NCBI RefSeq assembly: GCF_000332055.1
Contig: NZ_ALVZ01000168.1
Location: 1 to 35,556 of the forward strand
Origin: Xenococcus sp. PCC 7305
Lineage (GTDB): Bacteria > Cyanobacteriota > Cyanobacteriia > Cyanobacteriales > Xenococcaceae
Reading direction: 5' to 3'
DNA length: 35,556 nucleotides
Numbering within the stretch: position 1 is the stretch's first letter; each line of letters opens with the position of its first letter. The notes beneath the pieces were generated by a model that was not told the origin of the DNA, made no database searches, and saw only the letters and a list, made by a program, of their open reading frames with translations. A program made the position numbers and the translations under genes. Shown one piece after another: positions 15,585 to 23,894 of this stretch.

Positions 15585-16673
15585 CTAAAGATTGCCTCTG
15601 CGTATCTGTTCCCGTTCAATAGCTTCAAATAAAGCTTTAAAGTTCCCTTCCCCAAATCCCTGAGAACCACATCTTTGAATAATTTCAAAAAATAATGTGG
15701 GTCGATCTTCTACTGGTTGGGTAAAAATTTGTAGCAAATAACCATCGCGATCGCGGTCTACCAAAATTCCTAACTCTGCCAATTTCGCGATCGACTCATT
15801 AATTTTCCCCACTCTTGCTTCTAGGTTTTCGTAATAGCTAGAGGGGATAGCTAAAAACTTAACTCCAGAATCTCTGAGTTGAGAAACGGTTTGAATAATA
15901 TTTTTAGTTGCTAAGGCTACATGTTGAATCCCTGCGCCGCAGTTATAGTCCAAATATTCCTGAATTTGAGATTTTCCTTGTCCTGCGGCTGGCTCATTGA
16001 TCGGCAATTTGATCTTGCCTGTACTGTCTTGCATAACTTTAGACATCAGTGCTGAATATTCTGTCGCAATGGTTCCTTCATCAAAATGAACTAACAATTG
16101 AAAATCCATAGTCTGAGCAAAGAATTCCGCCCATATATCCATCGCCCCCAATTCCACATTGCCTACTACATGATCAATATGGGTCAAGCCAACACCGCGA
16201 TCGCTAATCTTGTCTCTTAACTGAAAACCAGGAGCAAAAACGCCCTGATAGTTAGTTCTTTCAACAAATTTAATCAGAATCTCACCATAGGCATGAATCG
16301 CTGCATACCGAAAAATGCCCTGTTGATCTTGTTCTGTCGTAGGCGGGATAGCCCCGATGGCTCCTCGTCTAGTTGCTTCGCGATAGGCAAACTCAGCATT
16401 GGGAACTTCCAAAGCAATAACTGCCACTCCATCGCCATGTTGGAGAACGCTTTGAGCAATAGTATTATCAGGACTCAGAGCCGTACTGAACAGAAGACGA
16501 ATATCGCCTTGCTCCATTAGGTAGGATGCTGTTTTGCGGTAGCCTGTCTCCAAACCTCGGTAGGCAGTATTAGCAAACCCTAAATTATGTTCATAAAACT
16601 GGGCAGCCTGTTTGGCATTCCCGACATAAAATTCGAGATGGTCAAATCCTTGAATAGGAAAAAATTCACTCAT
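15585..16673 (-). CDS. hppD: 4-hydroxyphenylpyruvate dioxygenase
   Basis: A 362-residue VOC-fold iron enzyme that turns 4-hydroxyphenylpyruvate into homogentisate. The three iron ligands are present in the C-terminal half: H168 (THIDHVVGN), H251 (AGIQHVALAT) and E330 (LFFEIIQR). The ATG at 16671-16673 (MSEFFPIQGFDHLEF) is chosen over the GTG three codons upstream because an AGGGAG ribosome site lies about 10 bases before this ATG and would nearly touch the GTG. It is the first gene of the minus-strand operon. In cyanobacteria homogentisate usually feeds tocopherol and related quinones; here the next gene encodes a homogentisate-opening enzyme. Its first codons and upstream DNA are duplicated at 20068-20214. 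Confidence 0.93.
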   Translation of the reverse strand: MSEFFPIQGFDHLEFYVGNAKQAAQFYEHNLGFANTAYRGLETGYRKTASYLMEQGDIRLLFSTALSPDNTIAQSVLQHGDGVAVIALEVPNAEFAYREATRRGAIGAIPPTTEQDQQGIFRYAAIHAYGEILIKFVERTNYQGVFAPGFQLRDKISDRGVGLTHIDHVVGNVELGAMDIWAEFFAQTMDFQLLVHFDEGTIATEYSALMSKVMQDSTGKIKLPINEPAAGQGKSQIQEYLDYNCGAGIQHVALATKNIIQTVSQLRDSGVKFLAIPSSYYENLEARVGKINESIAKLAELGILVDRDRDGYLLQIFTQPVEDRPTLFFEIIQRCGSQGFGEGNFKALFEAIEREQIRRGNL

Positions 16674-16693
16674 GAAAATCACTCCCTGATAGC
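16650..16693 (-). repeat. Duplicated hppD start segment, copy A part 1
   Basis: 44 bases covering the ribosome site and first eight codons of hppD. They match 20068-20111 at 42 of 44 positions in the same orientation. Confidence 0.9.
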
Positions 16694-17017
16694 ATTATTA
16701 TCAGCTTTTGGACTGCTTTCCATGGTTGACAAAGTTTTTGGAGAAATAGCTAAATACCGGAAAATATAATTCTCGATATATTTGTTTATTTATCGTCTCT
16801 ATCTTACGTAAAGTCCAACTGCTGGCAAAACACCCCTAGCAAGTTAACGAAAATAATCGAATTGAATACTTGCTAAAAATTTAATTAGTCTTGTGGGCGA
16901 TCGCAAACTGGTCTTCTCATTAATCCTAAAGATTATATGAGTATCAAAAATTAATTCTTAATCTTCTTCAAGTATAGATCATTCACAAAAAAACTTGATT
17001 TAAGCTGATTTTACAAA

Positions 17018-17068
17018 ATAATTAACTCAAGACAACAAAAGAGAAAACTAGAATGCGATGGGCGATCG
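17018..17068 (-). repeat. Duplicated hppD upstream segment, copy A part 2
   Basis: ATAATTAACTCAAGAC and following bases match 20163-20214 closely with a few substitutions and one indel. In this copy the block is 324 bases from part 1; in copy B only 51 bases. Confidence 0.85.
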
Positions 17069-17115
17069 CGATGTCCAAAATATTAAGTTTTGCAAATTGA
17101 CTTGACTTGAGTAAT

Positions 17116-17131
17116 AAGTGTATATACACTT
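17116..17131. promoter_or_regulatory. MarR-type operator 1, upstream of marR
   Basis: AAGTGTATATACACTT is a perfect 16-base palindrome 29 bases upstream of the marR start. Close variants occur at 17636-17651 and 18317-18332. Its position suggests autorepression. Confidence 0.8.
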
Positions 17132-17160
17132 ATCTACAGACTTAGTAAAATATTAGACAG

Positions 17161-17619
17161 TTGAATTGCGAAGCATCTATTGTTAAATCTGCCCTTAAGG
17201 CAAAAAACACCTGTTTGTGTAATCACCTACGCACAGCGGATCGGGTTGTACGGCAAATTTATGATGAGGCTTTGCGACCTTTGGGTCTTAAACCGACCCA
17301 GTTCACTCTCTTGAACGCTATTCTGCTCCGGGAACCAGTTAAGCAAAATGTCCTTGCTGAATGCACTTTAACCGATAGAACAACGCTAACCCGTAATCTA
17401 TCATCCTTAGAGAGACAGGAATTGGTTCAGATCCAGCAGGGATCTGACCGTCGGGTTAAAGAAATCTCTCTTACTCTTAAAGGAAAACAGCTGTTGACAG
17501 AAGCTTATCCCTATTGGGAAAAGGCACAAACAAAAATAGAGGAACTCATCGGAAAAGGAGAACTATTCCAACTGCTAGCCGAGTTAAACGAAGTTACAGG
17601 TAAACTGAGCGGAAAATAA
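17161..17619 (+). CDS. MarR-family transcriptional regulator
   Basis: A 152-residue winged-helix protein. TQFTLLNAILLREPVKQNVLAECTLTDRTTLTRNLSSLERQELVQIQQGSDRRVKEISLTLKG in order gives the recognition region (LTDRTTLTRNLSSLE) and the wing with the conserved DRR motif. Cysteines at 3, 18 and 20 (NTCLCNHLR) raise the possibility of redox or electrophile sensing, as in OhrR-like members. No ATG is available near the N-terminus, so a TTG start at 17161 is likely; no ribosome site is clear. The palindrome at 17116-17131 and its copies at 17636 and 18317 are probable binding sites, making marR and the next membrane protein a small autoregulated unit. Confidence 0.88.
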   Translation: MNCEASIVKSALKAKNTCLCNHLRTADRVVRQIYDEALRPLGLKPTQFTLLNAILLREPVKQNVLAECTLTDRTTLTRNLSSLERQELVQIQQGSDRRVKEISLTLKGKQLLTEAYPYWEKAQTKIEELIGKGELFQLLAELNEVTGKLSGK

Positions 17620-17635
17620 ATTTTTTTACTCAATT

Positions 17636-17651
17636 AAGTGCATATACACTC
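17636..17651. promoter_or_regulatory. MarR-type operator 2, upstream of the membrane protein gene
   Basis: AAGTGCATATACACTC differs from operator 1 at two positions. It lies 105 bases before the ATG at 17756 and just after marR, so the next gene probably has its own MarR-controlled promoter. Confidence 0.75.
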
Positions 17652-17755
17652 TTTTGCTCATCAGGAAAAACCTAGTCTTGGGATTATTGCTTTTAGATGA
17701 CTCAACCAGTCAGATTACACTATTTTACTGATTAACATTTTAAGGAGGTAAATCG

Positions 17756-18268
17756 ATGGATATGCTAGTTATTTTTGGTCTTCAATTTGTTTTAAGTCTG
17801 ATTGTATGTGCTTTGTTGGCGAAATGGTACTTAGTGCCATGGCTTACCAAGCAACCAACTCGTGAGGCTTTAATTTCCCTGATTATTCCCCATGCTTTTC
17901 GCCATATAGGCTTGGCCTTTTTAGTCCCAGGATTAGTTATTCAACCGCTGCCCAGCTTTTTTGCATACACTGCGGCCTATGGTGATTTCATCAGTGGCTT
18001 GCTGGCTATTTTTTCCCTAATCGTACTGCGAGCTCGTTGGAGATTGTCGCTAGGTTTGGTATGGCTGTTTAACATCGTTGGGACAGTGGATCTATTCAAT
18101 GCCCTGCGTCAAGCAGAAGTTATCCCAAATTTGGGAACAACTTGGTTGATTCCGACATTTATAGTGCCGATTCTGTTAGTAACCCATGGCCTAATTTTTA
18201 TTAGATTATTCCGAGAATTAGGTCGCTCTTTCAATTTACAAAAAGGTCAAGCAGCAAATATCCAATAA
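17756..18268 (+). CDS. Hypothetical five-helix membrane protein, probable MarR target
   Basis: A 170-residue protein with about five membrane helices (roughly 3-25, 40-60, 70-90, 97-115 and 128-150) and a short polar C-terminus. No catalytic motif is visible and I do not recognise the family. A strong ribosome site, AAGGAGGT at 17743-17750, is well spaced before the ATG, suggesting high translation when derepressed. The operator at 17636-17651 and marR immediately upstream point to a stress- or substrate-induced membrane function, for instance detoxification, but this is inference. Confidence 0.8.
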   Translation: MDMLVIFGLQFVLSLIVCALLAKWYLVPWLTKQPTREALISLIIPHAFRHIGLAFLVPGLVIQPLPSFFAYTAAYGDFISGLLAIFSLIVLRARWRLSLGLVWLFNIVGTVDLFNALRQAEVIPNLGTTWLIPTFIVPILLVTHGLIFIRLFRELGRSFNLQKGQAANIQ

Positions 18269-18316
18269 AAATGAGATTTGTTTTTAATGTTGAATCCAAA
18301 TTTCATTTTGTCACAT

Positions 18317-18332
18317 AAGTGCATGTACACGA
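18317..18332. promoter_or_regulatory. MarR-type operator 3, in front of a missing gene
   Basis: AAGTGCATGTACACGA is a third, weaker copy of the palindrome. It lies between the ends of two convergent genes, where an operator has no intact target. A ribosome-site-like AGAGAGATAAG and an ATG follow at 18381-18397. Confidence 0.6.
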
Positions 18333-18394
18333 AAATAGCAGTCCAGGGTTGTTGGAGTCCTGAAATCAGGAATTTATAAAGAGAGATAAGATCT

Positions 18395-18412
18395 ATGAAA
18401 CTTATTCACTAG
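18395..18412 (+). pseudogene. Five-codon remnant behind operator 3
   Basis: ATGAAACTTATTCAC then TAG follows a plausible ribosome site and operator 3. It overlaps the last codons of the oppositely oriented DUF4345 gene. It reads like the start of a MarR-controlled gene whose body was removed when the neighbouring DNA was joined here. Chance cannot be excluded for so short a frame. Confidence 0.35.
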
Positions 18413-18815
18413 TATTGGAGCTTAGCTCATCCCAATATTTCCAGAGGCAGAATAGGCAAACTATCCCAACTGAAACTTCAACTATGCCAGCCTCGACAAG
18501 AGAATCAACTGGCATTCCATCAACGACCATACTCGCAAACCTAAATAAGCCATAGGAAAGATACAACAAAGTCGCAAAAACCATTGAGGTAAAAGTGAGT
18601 TGAGACACAAATGCACCAGTAAATATTAGTACGCCAGAGGCTAATAATGCTCCCGATGAAGCTCGGATCTCACTTAGTAAATTGACGTTGCCGCCAATAT
18701 CTATATTGTTTGTCGCATAAAAATCAACTGGGGATATTTGAATCATTCCGCCAATCGTGAGCGCAATTAACCCAGAAACACATAATACTATTTTGGGAAA
18801 CTTAGACTTTGTCAT
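18402..18815 (-). CDS. DUF4345-type small membrane protein
   Basis: A 137-residue protein with four hydrophobic helices (about 8-26, 53-72, 74-95 and 108-128). The pattern NLLSEIRASSGALLASGVLI, a central YLSYGLFRFASMVVDGMP, and a final helix after VEAGIVE is that of DUF4345 proteins. The function of that family is unknown. It lies 59 bases after the small P-loop kinase gene on the same strand and could be co-transcribed. Its 3' end converges on the MarR-controlled segment and overlaps the five-codon remnant. Confidence 0.75.
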   Translation of the reverse strand: MTKSKFPKIVLCVSGLIALTIGGMIQISPVDFYATNNIDIGGNVNLLSEIRASSGALLASGVLIFTGAFVSQLTFTSMVFATLLYLSYGLFRFASMVVDGMPVDSLVEAGIVEVSVGIVCLFCLWKYWDELSSNTSE

Positions 18816-18874
18816 TTTTTAAAATTTTGCGAGCAATTTTCTATAATCTTCGAAATATGGATTTGGCTTAATTT

Positions 18875-19399
18875 TTACTTGGATGTCATTGTAATCGATC
18901 GCCAAAACTCATTTATATCTCCGATAGATTGAAGATGGAACACTTGCTTGGTTGACTTTGCCTTTTCAACATAATCGCGATATTTAGGCGTAAGCTTTCG
19001 GTGGCATAGCCAAACTATGTAATAGGAATTTAAGGTACTTTTGACTAACGGACTATTTTGAGGATAACCTTCGGGTGCTACCCAAAAACCTTTGATAAAT
19101 CGTTTTGTTACCCAGAAATAATGCTGGAGAACTGGCAGATCGAGATAGACTAAAGTATCTGCTGCTTCTAATCTTTTCCATACAGTATCTAACGAACCAA
19201 ATCCATCGATAATCCAACGCTCTTGTTGTAAGATTTTTGCGTGGGCGGTTTTATATTCTTCGTCAGGAACTTTTTCCCCTCCTGGTTTGTATTGAAGGAG
19301 ATCTAACACAACCAAAGGCAAAGCAGTCGTTTGAGCCAGACGCTTGCTCAGAGTGGACTTGCCACCTCCAGTATTACCAAATACGGCAACTCTCTTCAT
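18875..19399 (-). CDS. Small P-loop kinase-like protein (adenylate kinase/FlaR-like)
   Basis: A 174-residue P-loop protein. It begins with Walker A GNTGGGKST (8-16), then LPLVVLDLLQYKPGG, ERWIIDGFGSLDTVWKRLEAADTLVYLDLP (a Walker-B-like D in the nucleoside-kinase style) and a basic lid-like region KRFIKGF. This matches the short proteins often labelled topology modulation or FlaR-like, which are probably small-molecule kinases; the substrate is unknown. It starts 11 bases after the methyltransferase gene, so the two are probably one transcript. Confidence 0.8.
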   Translation of the reverse strand: MKRVAVFGNTGGGKSTLSKRLAQTTALPLVVLDLLQYKPGGEKVPDEEYKTAHAKILQQERWIIDGFGSLDTVWKRLEAADTLVYLDLPVLQHYFWVTKRFIKGFWVAPEGYPQNSPLVKSTLNSYYIVWLCHRKLTPKYRDYVEKAKSTKQVFHLQSIGDINEFWRSITMTSK

Positions 19400-19410
19400 G
19401 ATTGTATTTC

Positions 19411-20091
19411 TTACTTAGACTTTTTCGCTACGATAAATATCCCTTTAAACACCCCTTGACTATTGCTTGGTTGCCAATGATAGTCAATCGCAAAACCAGT
19501 ATTTATTAAACTGTCTGACAATCCTTTCGTAGTAAAAACCTTAACCAATGGCATCAAACCGAAAAATCTTCCAATCGGCGCGATAATCTTAAACCACTTC
19601 ATCTTATCTCCCAGGCAAACTGTACTGGTGACGAAGATTGCACCTGGTTTGAGCATTTTATAGACTTTGGTAATTACCTCCTCTTTGTTTGCTAGTAAGT
19701 GCAAAATATTGAGTCCTAATACAGCATCATAGCTACAGTCTTCTACTTCTAATTCTTCGATAGTTAATTGTTCAAAAGTGACATTACTAATATCTTGAGC
19801 TTCTGCCTTACCTTTGGCAATTTCAATCATTTCCGAAGAGAAATCGATCGCCCGAATATGTTGAACATGAGGTGCGTGAATGAGAGCAGTCGATCCCGTA
19901 CCGCAACCAAACTCCAACACTTTCATGTCTGGCTTAAAATAATCCTGGGTGACTTTTAGTTTTTTTTGATAAGATGCTTCATCAGCAATGGGTTGTCTAG
20001 AATATTTGTCGGCAATTTTGTCCCAAAATTTAACAGATTGACTCATTTTACTGTCTAGATTCGTTTTTTGAATAGGAAAAAATTTACTCAT
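19411..20091 (-). CDS. Class I SAM-dependent methyltransferase with hppD-derived N-terminus
   Basis: A 226-residue protein. Motif I is VLEFGCGTGSTAL (about 58-70), with the acidic motif II in IRAIDFSSEMIEIAKGKA and motif IV/post-I in YDAVLGLNILHLL, all typical of Rossmann methyltransferases acting on small molecules. The start at 20089-20091 (MSKFFPIQKTN) is copied from hppD, including the AGGGAG ribosome site. The native start was probably the internal ATG at 20044-20046 (MSQSVKFWDKIADKYSRQP). So the gene now uses a borrowed translation start and about 10 foreign residues. The target is unknown. It leads a probable operon with the P-loop kinase gene. Confidence 0.87.
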   Translation of the reverse strand: MSKFFPIQKTNLDSKMSQSVKFWDKIADKYSRQPIADEASYQKKLKVTQDYFKPDMKVLEFGCGTGSTALIHAPHVQHIRAIDFSSEMIEIAKGKAEAQDISNVTFEQLTIEELEVEDCSYDAVLGLNILHLLANKEEVITKVYKMLKPGAIFVTSTVCLGDKMKWFKIIAPIGRFFGLMPLVKVFTTKGLSDSLINTGFAIDYHWQPSNSQGVFKGIFIVAKKSK

Positions 20092-20111
20092 GAAAACCAC
20101 TCCCTGATAGC
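20068..20111 (-). repeat. Duplicated hppD start segment, copy B part 1
   Basis: 42 of 44 bases identical to 16650-16693, same orientation. It supplies the start codon and ribosome site of the methyltransferase gene. Confidence 0.9.
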
Positions 20112-20162
20112 GTAAGAAGTAGATTTAAACTTTCTGCCGTCTGGCTTCAAGAGCGAAGCCCG

Positions 20163-20214
20163 ATAATTAACTCAAGACGACAAAAGAAAAAACTAGAAAT
20201 GCGACAAGTGATCG
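20163..20214 (-). repeat. Duplicated hppD upstream segment, copy B part 2
   Basis: Matches 17018-17068. Together with part 1 it shows that about 450 bases of hppD 5' DNA were copied here and then lost about 270 bases internally (or copy A gained them). Confidence 0.85.
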
Positions 20215-20275
20215 ATAAGCTTCAATCAACCCTAGTTCTTTCTGATATTGATTACCCCTACATTATGAATCAAAA

Positions 20276-23155
20276 TTAGAACTCTCCCTTCAACGCAGAA
20301 TTACAGCGATCGCAGATTGTTGGGTCATCTTTAAATTCGCCTACAGTAGTAGAATAATTCCAACAGCGATCGCATTTTTTCCCATCAGCGTTAACAATAG
20401 CAATCGAGACCTTATCAGACTGACTTTTATATTCTGCTTTGGTAATCGCATCGATGCTATCTACCAACTCAACTTGAGAAGCGAGGAAGAAATAACGCAA
20501 CTCATCTACCGATTTAGCATTTAAAGAATTAGTTGGATTAAGAGCAGCTAATTTAGCTTTTAACTCGTCATCCGCAAGAACCAGTAATACTTTTGCATCC
20601 AAAGAAGAACCGATCACTTTATCTTTTCTTGCCTCTTCCATGACCTTATTAACTTCGTCTCGCAGATTCCGAATCTCCTGCCAAAACTCTACCAATTCAG
20701 GATTTTGCCATGACGCATCAGTTTCTAACCAACCAGATTGGAAAACAGAATTATATCCAGTTTCATAGGGTAAAGATTGCCAGATATCTTCGGCCATATG
20801 ACATAACACAGGAGCGATCGCTTTAGCCAAATTTTCTACTGCGATCGCCAAAACTGTCTGACAGCTACGACGACGAAAAGAACCCAAGCCACTTATATAC
20901 AAGCGATCTTTGGCAATATCAAGATAGAAATTAGATAAATCTACCACACAGAAATTCTGAACAGTTTGGAAGAAACGATAAAACTGATAACTTTCGTAGG
21001 CATCGGTGATCTCGGCAAACACCTCAGTTATCCTATGCAGCATATATTTATCTAGTTCAGGTAAATCTTCATAGGCAACAGCATCCTTTTTCGGATCGAA
21101 ATCATGTAAGTTACCCAACAAGAAACGGGAAGTATTGCGAATCTTGCGATAGATGTCTCCCAACTGTTTGACAATGCCTGCACCAATCCTCACATCAGAG
21201 GAATAATCCACCGAAGAAACCCATAACCTGAGAACGTCAGCACCATAGGGCGGTTCTTGTTTTTTGTTATTACCACCTTCGATAATGACTTTGGGATCTA
21301 CCCCATTGCCTAAAGACTTACTCATTTTACGGCCATTGGAATCCACCACATAACCATGAGTTAGTACGGTCTTATAGGGTGCTGTGTCATTAACTGCCAC
21401 ACTGGTCAACAAACTAGACTGGAACCATCCTCGATGTTGATCACTCCCTTCGAGGTACATATCCACTGGATATTTTAAACCTCTTGCTTTGGCCACAGAA
21501 GCCCAAGATGAGCCGGAATCAAACCAGACATCCATTGTATCGGTACTTTTGCGATAGGTTTTTCCATTATTGTGGTAGGTCTCCGGTAATAATTCCTCTA
21601 CAGACAATTCCCACCAGGCATCACTACCTTTCTCGGCAATGATAGCTTGCACATGGTTAATGGTTTCCTCTGTGAGCAAAGCTTCGTTCGTTTCTTCATC
21701 GTAGAAGACAGGAATTGGCACACCCCAACTACGCTGACGAGAGATACACCAATCGGAGCGATCGCTGACCATGGGCGTAATCCGATTTTCTCCTGCGGCA
21801 GGTATCCAGGTCACAGATTTAATAGCGTCTAAGGCAGCATCGCGAAATCCTTCTACAGAAGCAAACCATTGTTCAGTCGCCCGGAAAATAGTCGGTTTTT
21901 TCGTCCGCCAATCATAGGGATATTTATGGGCATATTCCTCATGTTTTAATAAGGTACCTGCTTCTTGAAGTGCATCGATGATTGCTTGGTTCCCGGCACT
22001 AACTTTCTCATTACCTTTGGCGACTACTTGCAAACCTGCAAAATTTCCAGCTTCTTCGGTAAACTTCCCACTATCATCTACGGGAGAAAGAATCGGTAAA
22101 CCATATTTTTGTCCTGTGATGTAATCTTCCTGTCCATGTCCTGGAGCAGTATGAACTAAACCTGTACCAGATTCGGTAGTAATATAATCACCTCCAATTA
22201 CTACTTTGCTGTCGCGATCGAATAACGGATGATGATAGGTAATGCCTTCTAAAACTTTTCCGAGAACAGTGGTTTTAATTGTTAAATCTGTTTCAAAGGT
22301 TGTAGCTAATTGCTCAACTAGATCCTTGGCAACAATAATATGTTTGCCTGATGTTTCCGCAACAGCATATTCGAGATCACCATTAACTGCTACGGCCAAA
22401 TTACCGGGAATTGTCCAAGGTGTCGTAGTCCAAATTGCCACAGCTAAATTCGGGAGATACTGTTCTAATTCTTGAGCTTTGTCTCCCAAACTGATGACAG
22501 GAAAAGCAGCATAAATGCTAGGAGAAGTATGTCCTTCTGGGTATTCTAATTCGGCTTCTGCTAAAGCTGTACGGGAGCTAGGACTCCAATGCACAGGTTT
22601 GAGGCCGCGATAGATATAGCCTTTGAGTGCCATCTCACCAAATACAGCTATTTGAGCTGCTTCATATTCAGGGGTGAGAGTAAGATAGGGGTTTTCCCAA
22701 TCCCCCCAAATTCCATACCTTTTAAAGCCTTCGAGTTGTTCTTGCTTGGCTTCTAGGGCAAATTGTTTAGCTTTTTGTCTTAGTTTGAGAGGGGTTAATC
22801 CTTGTCTCTCTTTGGACTTCATCTTCTGCAATACTTTTAGTTCGATGGGCAGTCCGTGACAGTCCCACCCAGGAATATAATCTGTTTTATGTCCCTGGAG
22901 CAGCTTATATTTGTTGATAATATCCTTAAGAATTTTATTCAAAGCATGACCCATATGTAGCGTTCCATTGGCATATGGTGGGCCATCATGGAGAATAAAG
23001 GGCTCTTTGGGGTTATTCTGTGACAGTTGCTCGTAAATTTGGTTTTCCGCCCAATAGTTCTGTAATTCTGGCTCGCGCTTCACGGCATTGGCGCGCATAT
23101 TGAAGTCTGTCTGGGGAAGATTTACGGTTTCTTTGTAGCTTTTTGCTTCTGTCAC
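20276..23155 (-). CDS. ileS: Isoleucyl-tRNA synthetase
   Basis: A 959-residue class Ia aminoacyl-tRNA synthetase that charges tRNA-Ile and edits valine. The HIGH-type motif is HMGH at 67-70 (PPYANGTLHMGH) and the KMSKS motif is at 610-614. The editing (CP1) region contains TTTPWTIPGNLA and GTGLVHTAPGHGQEDY. The C-terminal zinc-binding domain has C928, C931, C948 and C951. Length is normal for bacterial IleS. It is a stand-alone housekeeping gene on the minus strand, flanked by the hppD-duplication region and the toxin-antitoxin island. Confidence 0.98.
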   Translation of the reverse strand: MTEAKSYKETVNLPQTDFNMRANAVKREPELQNYWAENQIYEQLSQNNPKEPFILHDGPPYANGTLHMGHALNKILKDIINKYKLLQGHKTDYIPGWDCHGLPIELKVLQKMKSKERQGLTPLKLRQKAKQFALEAKQEQLEGFKRYGIWGDWENPYLTLTPEYEAAQIAVFGEMALKGYIYRGLKPVHWSPSSRTALAEAELEYPEGHTSPSIYAAFPVISLGDKAQELEQYLPNLAVAIWTTTPWTIPGNLAVAVNGDLEYAVAETSGKHIIVAKDLVEQLATTFETDLTIKTTVLGKVLEGITYHHPLFDRDSKVVIGGDYITTESGTGLVHTAPGHGQEDYITGQKYGLPILSPVDDSGKFTEEAGNFAGLQVVAKGNEKVSAGNQAIIDALQEAGTLLKHEEYAHKYPYDWRTKKPTIFRATEQWFASVEGFRDAALDAIKSVTWIPAAGENRITPMVSDRSDWCISRQRSWGVPIPVFYDEETNEALLTEETINHVQAIIAEKGSDAWWELSVEELLPETYHNNGKTYRKSTDTMDVWFDSGSSWASVAKARGLKYPVDMYLEGSDQHRGWFQSSLLTSVAVNDTAPYKTVLTHGYVVDSNGRKMSKSLGNGVDPKVIIEGGNNKKQEPPYGADVLRLWVSSVDYSSDVRIGAGIVKQLGDIYRKIRNTSRFLLGNLHDFDPKKDAVAYEDLPELDKYMLHRITEVFAEITDAYESYQFYRFFQTVQNFCVVDLSNFYLDIAKDRLYISGLGSFRRRSCQTVLAIAVENLAKAIAPVLCHMAEDIWQSLPYETGYNSVFQSGWLETDASWQNPELVEFWQEIRNLRDEVNKVMEEARKDKVIGSSLDAKVLLVLADDELKAKLAALNPTNSLNAKSVDELRYFFLASQVELVDSIDAITKAEYKSQSDKVSIAIVNADGKKCDRCWNYSTTVGEFKDDPTICDRCNSALKGEF

Positions 23156-23297
23156 AGTTTCAACGATCTGGCTAAGTTTTTTTGTACATCTTATATTATT
23201 ACTTGTTGATGGTTTTATAGTCTCGATTCTTAAGCAATGTGATTTGCGCGAATCAAGATAAATTTATGATTGCTGCTAACAAAATTATGGATTTGCC

Positions 23298-23894
23298 ATG
23301 CCCTACACGAAAACTCCTTTCTCTCAAGCTATTTTTCAGATGTTTGAAAATCTCGATACTTATCTTGATAAAAACTACAACTATCTTCCTCAGTCAGCAG
23401 TTAAGGTTTATCTTTTTGGCGGATGTGCAATACATTTACATATTGGGAATAGGGTTAGCAATGACATAGATGCTGAACTAGAAACAATTTCAAAGCTTAA
23501 GCCTATATCTATCCTAGAATCTGCGATTAAAGCAGTGAGTTTTGAGGATGAGGAAGGTGACTATTGTATGCTGGATTTTGATGGCAATTTCAACCCAACA
23601 ATTGCCCCTATTCATCCTGACTATAAAGAGAGATCGTCACTCCTATATGTAACTCAATCAAGGTCAGTTTCTGTTTATTTAGTTTCTGCTGTAGATGTAG
23701 CAGTTTCCAAACTAGGACGATTTGAATTTGTCGACCGAAAAGATATTATTAATTTGTTTCAAAACAATATGTTTACGATAGAAGAGTTCATAGAGACTGC
23801 GGAAGAAGCGGAGAAATATTGTGGGGTAGCTACAGGTAAGCTAAGATTCAACATAGAGATGTCTATAGACCTTTTGAAGGAAAAGGCACCATGA
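23298..23894 (+). CDS. Nucleotidyltransferase-like protein (DUF6036/AbiEii-like)
   Basis: A 198-residue protein. VYLFGGCAIHLHIGNRVSNDIDAELE (about 37-62) has the GG and SxDIDxEL signatures of minimal nucleotidyltransferase folds, close to DUF6036 and AbiEii types. A later VYLVSAVDVAVSKLGRFEFVDRKDI (about 126-150) matches the conserved K-x-GR-x(5)-DRKDI region of that group. Its stop overlaps the next ATG by 4 bases (ATGA), so the pair is translationally coupled and looks like a toxin-antitoxin or abortive-infection-like unit. No ribosome site is evident at the ATG. Assignment to a named system is not certain. Confidence 0.7.
   Translation: MPYTKTPFSQAIFQMFENLDTYLDKNYNYLPQSAVKVYLFGGCAIHLHIGNRVSNDIDAELETISKLKPISILESAIKAVSFEDEEGDYCMLDFDGNFNPTIAPIHPDYKERSSLLYVTQSRSVSVYLVSAVDVAVSKLGRFEFVDRKDIINLFQNNMFTIEEFIETAEEAEKYCGVATGKLRFNIEMSIDLLKEKAP

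Larger units (their letters stand above)
16674..17160. other. hppD-marR divergent intergenic region
   Basis: No gene seen. The interval holds the hppD ribosome site, a HIP1 octamer near 16907-16916, a second duplicated block (17018-17068) and, close to marR, a palindromic operator (17116-17131). The hppD promoter probably lies within the AT-rich stretch but was not pinpointed. Confidence 0.5.
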
